A stretch of DNA of 64,000 nt from positions 29,381,152 to 29,445,151 of the forward strand of contig OY482854.1 of assembly GCA_960531495.1 (NCBI GenBank). Reading direction: 5' to 3'. Below the pieces are notes generated by a model. The model saw only the letters and a program-made list of their open reading frames with translations, was not told where the DNA came from and made no database searches. Positions 18,690 through 28,179 of the stretch are shown here, one piece after another (position 1 is the stretch's first letter; each line of letters opens with the position of its first letter). A program made the translations under genes and the position numbers. Source of the DNA: Zeus faber. Taxonomy: Eukaryota > Chordata > Actinopteri > Zeiformes > Zeidae.

Positions 18690-20990
18690 GACGCTTTTGT
18701 CCAAAGCCACCTACAAAGTACATTTGTCACAGTATCGATCCAACTGTAACATCACAGCCACAGATGTGTCCCTTCCCTGTGCCGGGGTCCCCATTCAGGT
18801 GCCCCTGTGGCAGCTCCACCTGCCACACGCCACTTGTGGCGTTTCCAGGGCCCACGGAGACACAGATGATGATGAGTTGTCGACATCAGTTTATTGCAGA
18901 GAGGAGGCTCGGTGGAATTAGCCAGGAGCAGATGGAACATGTCATGACAGGGCTCCTCTATCCTGAGTGTGTGTGTGTGGATGGGGCTTTTTAACCTGAG
19001 CGGCAGTTGTGGCTGCTCAAACCCTTCCATCCACACGTCACAGTATGTTAGAGGGTAAAGTGGAAAGAGACGCTCATGGGGTAGACGGGTCAGGACGATG
19101 CGAAGGACGATGGGAAACGATTCAGCCATTCCGCCACTACGGGGAGCTGGTTCCACCATTGGGGCGACAGGGATCAGAAGAGTCGCGACTTGAACGAATG
19201 ACCCTTGCGACCACGTAGCGGTGGAGGAGCGAGGCCTCGGCCGGCGAGGGTCGAGGAGAAGCGGAGTCTGGAAGCCGACCAGGGACCGGAGATAGGGAGG
19301 AGCAGTTCCATGGATGCTCTTGTAGGAGAGCACTAGCGTCTTAAATCCGAGAGGAGATGGAAAGCCAGTGAAGCAATGGAAGGAGAGGAGTGACATGAGC
19401 GGATGCTCTTTGGTTGATAAAAGACGGGCAGCTGCATTTTGGATGCTGTGGAGGTGTGATGGAGCAGGCAGGTAATCCTGCCAGAAGAGAGTTGCGGGAT
19501 TTAGACGGGAGATGACAAGCATCTCAGCCAGGACTTGTGATTTGGGAGGAGCAGGAGACCGGGTTGTCCAGATTTACCCCAAGGCTCTTGGGCGGTCAGA
19601 GATGGAGATACTTCGGTGTTCTCGATGGTGATGGAGAGGTCGTGTGAAGGCGGTCCTTCCCAGGGAGAAAGAGGAGCTCTGTCTGGTTAAGGTGGAGCTT
19701 CGAGTGGGGGCCAGATGTCCATCCATCAATGTCTTCAAGACGTGCACGGATGCGCCTCTCCATATCCCGAAGAGGGAAAGGAGAGCAGAGATTCAAGATT
19801 CAAGATGTTTATTTATCACATACATATACATACGATCATACCTATATATAGTGAAATGACATTGCAGCGCATCTGGAGATTATGTACAATAAGTACTTAC
19901 TGGCACAAGAGCTAACTAATTAACTAGCTAACTAAACTAACTGATTCCTAAAACATAATTCCGTTAATAAAGAGAAAAAAATAAGAGTAAAAAAGTGAAT
20001 ATACTAAGTAGTAATACAAAATAGAAATAAAAGGAATAGACTGTATATGTATATGTACTGCTCCACAGTAGAAGGACTTGAGGATCCTCACGAGACCCTG
20101 AATTTCTTCAGCTGCCTGAGGTGGTAAAGACGCTGCCTCACCTTTCTCACCAGAGTGTCTGTATGTACAGTCCATGTTAAGTCCTCTGTGATGTACTTGA
20201 AGCTGCTCACCCTGTCGACAGAAGTCCCATTAATCATCAACGGGGCGTGCGTCCTCAGTTGTAATCCTCTCCTAAAGTCCACAATCAGCTCCTTAGTTTT
20301 GCTGACGTTCAGGAGGAGGCTGTTGTCCTGGCACGAGAGTGACATGTCAGACAGCTTCTCGTGGTAGGCCTTCTCATCGTTGTCGGTGATCAGGCCACCA
20401 CCACGACGGTGTCGTCAGCAAACTTGTCGATGGTGTTGGAGCTGGACCTGGCCACACAGTCATGTGTGTACAGGAAGTACAGTAGGGGGCTGAGGAGACA
20501 GCCCTGGGGGGATCCTGTGTTCAGGGTGAGGGAGCTGGACATGTGCCTCCCCACCCCCACCACCTGGGTGCCGGGCTGAGAGGAAGTCCAGGATTCAGGC
20601 ACACAGCGGGCCGTTCAGTCCTTGTTCCTGCAGTTTGACAGCCAGTCTGGTGGGGACTACGGTATTGAAAGTCGAACTGTAGTTGATGAACAGCCATTTC
20701 AAATAGGCCCCCTTCCGGCCATCCAGGTGCGTGAGCGTGGTGTGCAGTACCTGGGAGACCGCGTCGTCCGTGGATCTGTTCAGCCGGTATGCAAACTGCA
20801 GCGGGTCAGTGGTGCGGGGGAGGGAGGCGCAGATGTAGTACTTTAACAGTCTCTCGACTGACTTCATGACCACCGAGGGGAGGGCCACCAGACGGTAATT
20901 ATTCAGGCAGGCAGGAGAGCTGAGTGTCATCGGCAGAGCAGTGGGAGGAGAAGCCATGGGAGGAGAGTAAATGAACAGGGGTATAAACAT
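18690..20990 (-). mobile_element. L2-type LINE split by another LINE
   Basis: On the minus strand the C-terminal reverse-transcriptase region is readable: SIQNAAARLL, FKTLVLSYKSIHGTAPPYL and, further upstream, KLHLNQTELLFLP. The 3' end shows gctttggacaaaagcgtctg, a variant of the tail in the SINE at 4687 and the L2 at 41309. The element is interrupted at 19787-20912 by a second LINE, flanked by perfect aggagagc duplications (19779-19786, 20913-20920). It resumes at 20921 with gagtgtcatcggcagagcag, matching the L2 at 42262-42290. Coding sequence is badly broken. Confidence 0.8.
19787..20912 (-). mobile_element. Second-family LINE (Rex1/L2-like), nested, 5'-truncated
   Basis: The minus strand carries reverse-transcriptase motifs in order. 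First LNNYRLVALPSVVMKSVERL, FAYRLNRSTDDAV, then WLFINYSSTFNTVVP (motif A region, the usual Asp replaced by Asn). Next LNTGSPQGCLLSPLLYFLYT and KFADDTVVV (catalytic Asp pair kept). Then LLLNVSKTKELIVDFRR. The region after KSFYCGAV is deleted straight into the 3' untranslated end, which finishes in atcttgaatcttgaatctc. Frameshifts occur near 20600 and 20370. Perfect 8-bp target duplications flank it, so it inserted into the L2 copy. Confidence 0.85.
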
Positions 20991-20999
20991 TAGAGCCCC

Positions 21000-21445
21000 A
21001 GTTTATTATTAATTTATCATATGGGATTTATTATATAGGATTCATCAAAGGGGATTTCTCATATAGGATACAACATATCATGGATAATATATGATTTATG
21101 ACATACGAATGATAATATTGATAATATTAATGATACAGGCTTGATGCTATACAGTAGGATTCATCATGATTCATCGTATATGTTTCATCATGTAGGATTC
21201 ATATATGATTCATCATTTACAATGTATCATATAGAATTGAAGATAGAGGATTCATTATATACTGTATAATTCATCATGCAGGATAATATAAGTTTGATGA
21301 TTCATTATATAGGACTCATATAGATAGATACATCATACGGAATTCATCGCATGGTATTTATCACACAAGATTTATCATATGGGATATATGATTGATACTA
21401 TATGATTTATCATGTATGTTTGATAATATAGGATACAATGGCTCT
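21000..21445. repeat. Degenerate AT-rich tandem repeat
   Basis: Diverged units of the type tataggattcatcat and catatgggatttatca repeat over about 440 bp. No unit is identical to its neighbour for long, which suggests an old array. Confidence 0.7.
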
Positions 21446-21449
21446 TAAA

Positions 21450-22440
21450 TAACGGGAGCCTGCTGCCCAAAATGATATAAATACTCATACATGACTTGGA
21501 AATCCTGTGGGGCCTCAGAAGTGTGGCGTCCCGTGGCTGCTTTGCACTGGTGCATTACGGTGGAGGCCCCTCATGTCCGTCTGAACCACGCATCCATTGT
21601 TTGTCCCCGCTTTTTTGCAGCAAATCGGCTCCCGCCGCCGAAAGTCCCCCTTAAATCCCATCGTAAACATTGGCTTGGAATCACAGGGCACGTCAGGCAG
21701 CTCGTCTTGGATCGTTTGCTCAAAGCATTCGGATCCTTTCAGTGGTCCAAATCTGAATGTTACATCGGCTTAGACCCTGTCTCACACAACGTCCTTCTGT
21801 ACAACATCGTCTTCGGTACCTGTCTCTAACGTCTCTAATCAAACTTTCTATTGCTGATCCTTTCTTTGGAAAGGGGGCTTTACATGTAGGTCGGCAAAAC
21901 TGATTTCCCACGTTTCGCTTGTCAGATCAGATCGTTAGATCGAAACATCTCCAAGGCCTTGGCCCGCTGCCATGCGCTGACTTGGCACTCAATGAATGAC
22001 TTGAATTATACAAAAGTGTGCTGCATCTCCCCCGCTCCACAACTTCTTTGTATTTAGTGGGATTCTATCTATTTTTAGAGCCTACTTCCATTGTTGCTCC
22101 GGCATTGAAAAAAATAAATGCCTGTAGTGGTTTTTGAGGGATGTTCTGCGAGAACCATGGTTTTCCACAGATAAAAATCTACGTTAAAGGAACAATACGA
22201 GGCCGGCCATAAAAGCTGGAGTGACGTGTCTCTGCTGAGTGTAATTGGGTCAGTGCTTTTCCGGTCGCATAGTGAGTTACTGCTGGTGCCTACTGCTAAT
22301 GGGACGCGAGCCAATGGCCAGCGAGCTCATCGCTGCCTCATTATGTCTCGTCTCTCGTCCCTGGGAGTCCCTCGGTTGTGGATAGTTTACATAGCTTGCA
22401 GGCATCAATGCTCCTACAGTATGGATCCCGGTAGCCCTCC
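21450..22440. other. Unassigned intergenic sequence
   Basis: A plus-strand 112-codon frame (21491-21829) and small minus frames show no domain. There are no clear repeats. I see no gene. Confidence 0.4.
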
Positions 22441-22810
22441 ATGATGCCTTGTGGGTCCCTGTGTGGCCCCCTGTGAGGCCCTGTGGCCCTCTGTGGTCAC
22501 CTGTGGCGCTCTGACGCCCTGTGGTCCCTTGAGGCCCTCTGTGAAACTGTGTGGTCCTCTGTTTATTCTTGTTGTCCTCTATGAAGGCCTCTGGCCCTCT
22601 GTGAAACCGTGTGGTCCTCTGTTAATACTTGTGGTCCTCTATGAAGCCCTGTGGCCCTCTGTGAAACCTTGTGGCCCTCTGTGAAACCTTGTGGTCCTCT
22701 GTTAATTGTTGTGGTCCTCTATGAAGCCCTATTGCCCTCTGTGAGGCCCTGGGGCCCTCTGTTGCCCTGTGATGCCTTGTGGCCTTCTCTGGGACACTCT
22801 CTGTGAAGCC
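22441..22810. repeat. Degenerate tandem repeat, unit about 20 bp
   Basis: Units such as tgtggccctctgtgaaacc and tgtggtcctctatgaagcc alternate, with a higher-order period of roughly 60-75 bp including gttaatacttgtgg. A 77-codon frame through it is repeat-derived. Confidence 0.9.
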
Positions 22811-22814
22811 CTTT

Positions 22815-23640
22815 CTTTATTGTCTAACGTACTTTCCTCGAAAAATCTCTAACTCTACTCATGCTGCTTATTCCTAGAGAAGGTTCAGCTGTGACTGTCA
22901 TACACAGTAGTTTGATACTTCAGACAAAATGTACTTAGTCTCAGTCGATTTGGACTAAAGCGTCCGATCAATGAAGTAATGAAATGTTTATCCAGCCACT
23001 ATGCACCTACTGCTCTCCAGCCATCGTAGAAGGTGAATCTATGTGACTGTGACTGTGTTTTTGGGAGTTTTGCCTCACCAGTCTGTGGTGCTAGGGTTGG
23101 GGCGTCTAACTGTCCTTTCAATGTGGGGCCTGGGAATCATGGTGATACTGTGATAAAGGGCTCCACGAGTAAACTGGACATAACCATGAATTGTTTAACC
23201 AGAAATTAGGTCACAGTCAGAAAGCTGATCAAAAACCACAATCTAGTCTCGGATGTAATCATCAGGTCCATTCAGAGCCTATTTCAGACGTCTCTTTAAG
23301 AACAAATTATTGTGACATAACAAAAAACAAAGAATGATTATAGTATAATCATTCTTTGTTTTATAATGAAATTGGTTTTCCTATATACTCCATGAAGAGC
23401 CGTCAGAGTTGATAAAAAGGACTTGACAGATTTATTATTTCATATCTTATCAATGAGAATGTGGTCTAGCCAAGAATTATTGAAGGTCAATGGTGGGATC
23501 AACATTTCCTCTTTTTTTTTTTTTACCTGTGACCCGCCTGGCACTATGGCGTGAAGTATTTTAAGGAAGCTTTATTGAATTTAAAATATTTTCACAAGGA
23601 TAGTTCCGTTTAGTTTTATTACAATTCAGCCAGATGACCT
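22815..23640. other. Unassigned sequence with one palindrome
   Basis: No gene is seen. A near-perfect palindrome lies at 23324-23362 and a T-run at 23511-23524. Confidence 0.45.
23324..23362. repeat. Perfect palindrome, 19-bp arms, 1-bp spacer
   Basis: Arms 23324-23342 and 23344-23362 (aaaacaaagaatgattata and its complement) flank a single G. Confidence 0.95.
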
Positions 23641-23659
23641 TTCATAAAGACTGACAATT

Positions 23660-23830
23660 TTACATTGTACATGTAAGAGGAATTTGTCATGGTGAGGATT
23701 GGTGCATGTGTACAGACGATTATCATTAAAAAAAAGAGCTTAACAGTCTGATAAAATAAATGATAAATTAAAAAAAAAATAATAATAATAATGATAAAAT
23801 AAAAAAATATATAAAATAAAATTATAATAA
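23660..23830 (-). mobile_element. Probable retroelement 3' end, copy 2 of 2
   Basis: Shares agaggaatttgtcatggtg and agagcttaacagtctg with 8680-8800, and is followed by an A/AT-rich run. Confidence 0.4.
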
Positions 23831-23839
23831 ATATGCAGG

Positions 23840-25140
23840 CAGCAAAACACAGCTTTCAATTTATTTGTTTGAGGTACATGTTGCAGTTTTTTGGTTTCTG
23901 TGAAATGCATCACAATTTACAAAAGGTACAAACATTGTGGACTTCCGTCTGGACCAATCAGGACTTACGTCTGCATGTTTCTGGATCTTGTAGTAAATAT
24001 TAATTTGTTCTCAAATTATTATTTGTTTGTTATGGTTCTTCATGCCACACACTGTATTTAGTTTCAGTATCTTTTCTTCAAATGTTGTATAAAACATAAT
24101 TTGTCTTGTTGTCAATTCTGTTATTGCAATATAATCTCTTCCTGGAATATTATATATTTATTCCAACAGACTTTTTCTTATCCTGATAAAGATTATTTCC
24201 TTTAATTAAAACATCATCTAGTTTATTTTGTGTCCATGTGCAAACATTCTGGATCTTGTTCTTAAGAACTACTGTTTAACTCATAGTAGCACATTGTTAA
24301 TTTCTGTAGTCTCAAAAATGTAAATCATCCTGATGAAATGACACTGACAGAATTATTACTTACTTATACTATACTTATTGAAAGTTTTCTCATTAGTGTT
24401 TTTTTCACAGTATTTTTATTTTGTACATTTTTTTAATATTGACTGACCTCGAGGAGAGGTCAGTCAATATTTAAAAAAAAAACCTGATGAGAAGCCCATA
24501 ATAAGTCCATAAAAAGTCCATAATAAAATGGGAGATGGCCATACCAGAGAGTTCCTTCTCCGGAAGCATAGAGTGTAGGATAATATAGGTGTGTGTATAT
24601 ATGCGCGTGCACACACACTCATAAATAGTGTGCCATTCTCATCCGGCTCCAGCGCTTGAATAAAATAAAGTAAAGCTCTGAAAAAGATTCCTGGGTTCTC
24701 TGGGATGACTGAATGAGCTTGAGACAATGAATGAAACAAAAAGATTCCTTTATTGTGATAGCAAGTTATGCGTTAGGGAGGTGATAATGCATAGAATAGT
24801 AGAGCTTGGTGTGACGGTGTGATAATCATACTCCTCAGTATCACGACTTCGGGTATATCATGGTCTCAGGTTTTATGTCTGTCTGTCTGGATATAAATAT
24901 AGAGTATACAGTATTTAGAATATTTAGGATATTATGGAGAGGGCTTCTCATGATTCTTTGAGTGTTGTTTGCACTGAACAGGCCGTCGTTGTGTGACAGG
25001 TGACACAGAGCTCAAACATAATATGCAAACACATCTCACTGAAGAAAGAGTGAATGGAGAAATCAGCCCTCTTTCACTGAGGTGACCCCACCTCCCCCCC
25101 ACCCCAATGAGGGAGTCAATGATCTCCCAGGTGTAGTATA
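23840..25140. other. AT-rich sequence without a recognised gene
   Basis: The only clear structure is the hairpin at 24435-24471. The 91- and 96-codon minus frames show no domain. Confidence 0.45.
24435..24471. repeat. Inverted repeat, 16-bp perfect arms, 5-bp spacer
   Basis: aatattgactgacctc (24435-24450) and its complement (24456-24471) flank gagga. T-rich and A-rich flanks extend the pairing. Confidence 0.95.
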
Positions 25141-25149
25141 AGTCTAGAC

Positions 25150-25660
25150 CAGGTGTTCTCACATCTTTTGACTGGCGACCCCCCCCCCCCAAAAAAAAGT
25201 GAAAGTCACACAACCGCGTCATTCCGACTAGCCAATGTTGGATCTACACATAGATTGCTACAGGATAGTTAAGTACACGTACAAACCTCCGTAGAGTTGG
25301 CGCCCCCTGCGATTTGAATTTAAATAAATTAATTGCCATTCGTGCTGCGTTTGTGCCCATTCGTGCCATAATAATTGCAATTTGTGCCGCTATGGTCTTT
25401 GATATATTTAGCATTATATTTCATGAGCTTATTAACTTTCTGTAACTGTTATGTAACTTTCCACAACTCAATGGGTGACCAAACATCCCGATGTGTGCGG
25501 GACAAAATTCATTTTTATGCTATGAAAAATTATAAAATATACAATAAAAATAATAATAATAATAAAATAATAATAATAATTCCCTATTTTTGTCCATGTT
25601 CAGAAAATAATCTGGCGACCCCCAGAAAACATTTGGCGACCCCCATTTTGAGAGCCCCAG
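25150..25660. mobile_element. hAT MITE with 8-bp target duplication
   Basis: The element starts caggtgttctcacatctttt and ends in ggcgacccccattttgag then agccccag, the usual 'ggcgacccc' hAT family termini. Flanks gtctagac (25142-25149) and gtctagtc (25661-25668) match at 7 of 8 bases. Internal sequence has no transposase. Confidence 0.82.
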
Positions 25661-25669
25661 GTCTAGTCT

Positions 25670-26585
25670 ATTGCAGTGGGACATATAACATACAGTACGG
25701 AGGAGCATCACACTGATTTAATAAATACTATTTAAAAATATTAAATCATTGAATCGAATAAACCCTGTAGCCTCCAGTGAGGATGAAGCTGTGATGCGCT
25801 GTCCAGGCAGGGAGGGAGGGAGGGAGAGCCAATAATCAATGCAAAAAATGGACTGCATTTTATTTTCCAGTCTTGCGACCGCTCAAAGCACTTCCCAATA
25901 CAGGCCTCATGTCTCAACCCGTCCTACGCTCTCTGCCTCCGGAGAAGGAACGTTCTCCGGAGGCAGGCGATGTTTTACAGTTGCACCCTGACAATAAAAG
26001 ACACGTCTAGGGTCTGAGTGGCATTTTGAAAAAGAAAAACATAAAACATTTAATAACATATAAGAATATAAAGACCCATCTCCATAGAGACTGGGCGTGT
26101 TTACATTTCTCGTATTTGCATCCGAGGTCCACGGTTCTGATCGGACTCTACTTCTTCCCGAATGTATTTTCTTTCTTCCCGAAAGAACACATAATTTTTT
26201 AAATATTTGTGCAAAATAAATATTGGTAAAAATTATTTGTGCTTTATTTGGATTCGGCAACGCGCCTACTTTACGGAAATGTTATTGCTTCCATTTCCAC
26301 ACACTTCCATTTACAGCCGTGCCGGCAATTTCCCAAATGATACTAGATCGAGAACAGGGAAATTTATGGAACAACTTTTACAGAACATCGACACCTGATC
26401 CTTTTCTCACATGACTCCAAAACGGAAAATATCCAGTGGATTTACGGCTTTCAGTGCAAGTGGGAAAGGGGCTTGATTTAATAACAGCTTCGCCAAAAGC
26501 CCCCACCCCCACCCCCAGCACATGTCATCAGGATCCAAGTTTAAAACAGTTTAAACAGGCTGGTGAAACCAGTACCATCCCTACC
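25670..26585. other. Unassigned sequence
   Basis: It has a gggagg microrepeat (25807-25830) and a 14-bp-arm hairpin (25933-25966). Frames to 117 codons show no domain. Confidence 0.4.
25933..25966. repeat. Inverted repeat, 14-bp arms, 6-bp spacer
   Basis: ctgcctccggagaa at 25933-25946 is mirrored at 25953-25966. Confidence 0.93.
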
Positions 26586-26597
26586 ATCTCTCTCCAT

Positions 26598-26740
26598 TTC
26601 TGTCTGCAGAGCGACACGTCGGACAGAGTGCTGGGCGCGGTCTTGTCCCAGGACGTGGAGGGCGCTGAGCGGAGGTCGAGGTACAGTACAGTGGAGAAGG
26701 AGTGTCTGATGGTCATGGCGCAGATGGTGGTGGCTGGCGT
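26598..26740 (+). pseudogene. Gypsy RNase H fragment
   Basis: The frame reads QSDTSDRVLGAVLSQDVEG followed by YSTVEKECL. This is the start of the Gypsy RNase H domain (D-S-G-GAVL-Q pattern, then S-EKECLA). Sequence between the two motifs is shortened. It is an isolated remnant; no LTR is nearby. Confidence 0.75.
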
Positions 26741-27134
26741 TCTCCATCGCTCCCACAATAATTAAAGATAACTATTGCATCCTTTCAAGGAAATTTTAAC
26801 CATACCAGACGATCGTATTCCATTGTTTCCTGTGAATTGAGTAACAATATCTTACATTCTCATTTACCTTGTAGTTATTTATATTTTCAACCGGGTGTAA
26901 TGATTCTTCCATTTAAAATAATTCCACATACATTTTCACTGTTTTTTCTTGTTCCTACAGTACCCCTGATGCTAAGTAAAAGAGATATTTAGGGGCACCA
27001 ACTAGGGCTGGAAAATATGGATTACATTTTGTGAGAAATGTCAGTTAAAGACATCCTTTTTAATATTTACGTTTTTTTTTAATATATTACACAAAATGAA
27101 TGGCGCAGATAAGCTCTTTAGATGCAGTTGTACC

Positions 27135-27432
27135 CAGGGGCACTTCAATGGATTTTTTGGGCCCCACGAAAAGATATTACATTGGACCCCACCACGAGGC
27201 CACACCAACCCTGTCGTCCTTTTTTTCCCCTCTCTCCCGTCTTTCTTTTGGTTTTAGGAAGCTAGATTTGACTTTGGGAAGCTGAGACATGATGCTCCAC
27301 TGTTCTATTAATGATTGGTTCATCATTTAATAATAAAAAAAATTACTCACAGTTCTAATCATTTTTTAGGGACCCTGTCCGTCACGGTCCCATAGATTGG
27401 TCCTATCTTTTCCCCCCTCTAGGGTGCCACTG
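27135..27432. mobile_element. hAT MITE with perfect 8-bp target duplication
   Basis: Ends caggggcactt and (inverted) cagtggcaccct are terminal inverted repeats. Both flanks are gttgtacc (27127-27134, 27433-27440), an exact 8-bp duplication. It is 298 bp with no coding content. Confidence 0.88.
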
Positions 27433-27909
27433 GTTGTACCTTTTGTTGCTATGGAGATTAGTTAAACTCTCACATTATCGCAGACAACAACGATTGAATA
27501 TTTTTAGGCGGAAATCAAATAAGTTGTTCCTATTGATGTTTTAATATCTGGATTTTAATGTTGATTTAGGAAACATTTTCTATCACTATTCATATTTGAA
27601 AAACATGCTTTGATGATAGTATATAGATAGTATAAAAAGCGTATTACAATTAGTATGTAAGAGATAGCCTAAGCTCCTCCCTCGGCGGGAGGTGCCCTGG
27701 CTGAAAAGGAGTGCACCCACTGTCACGTTAGGTTCACATGGTGAAGGGACACACACACTGGTCTGACGTTGAGGTTTGATTTTACTATAATTATTTATGT
27801 GTGAAAAAAATTGTTTATACCTGGTCTCCACAAAAATAACTAACTGTAGTATTTGTTTTATTGTGACATGTTTTTAAAATATTATATGAATATTTATGAA
27901 AAAATAAAC

Positions 27910-27962
27910 AACATACTTAGGAAGAGTATCATATATTATATGATACTCTTCCCAAGTATGTT
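27910..27962. repeat. Palindrome, 26-bp arms, 1-bp spacer
   Basis: Arms 27910-27935 and 27937-27962 match at 25 of 26 positions around one T. Confidence 0.94.
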
Positions 27963-27997
27963 ATTTTTTTTCCCCTTTTTAAAAAAAATATTTTTAC

Positions 27998-28019
27998 AAC
28001 TTGAACATATGTTCAAGTT
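27998..28019. repeat. Perfect 22-bp palindrome, no spacer
   Basis: aacttgaacat is directly followed by its complement atgttcaagtt. Confidence 0.9.
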
Positions 28020-28179
28020 TATGTGTTATTCTTTATACACGCTACACACTTTTATTGTATTTAGGTATGTGTTGCTTGTTTTAGCGACAATTTTCTATCT
28101 TATCTGGTCATGTTGTATTCATATCACATATAATGGTTTAAGCGTATTTGAATGCACATTTAGCAATTAAAAAAAAAAA

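Larger units (their letters stand above)
27445..28175. other. AT-rich sequence with two palindromes
   Basis: No gene is seen. The palindromes are at 27910-27962 and 27998-28019. Confidence 0.5.

Noticed and set aside
18752-19522. A 256-codon minus frame taken as a host gene
   Set aside because: Its first half has the QNAAARLL and LSYKSIHGTAPPYL words of LINE reverse transcriptase, and the second half is shifted LINE and 3' flank.
21491-21829. 112-codon plus frame
   Set aside because: No recognisable domain or codon bias. Unsupported.
26540-26765. Splice acceptor (tctgtctgcag) followed by an open exon
   Set aside because: The downstream sequence is Gypsy RNase H, so the acceptor-like run is part of, or next to, a retrotransposon relic.
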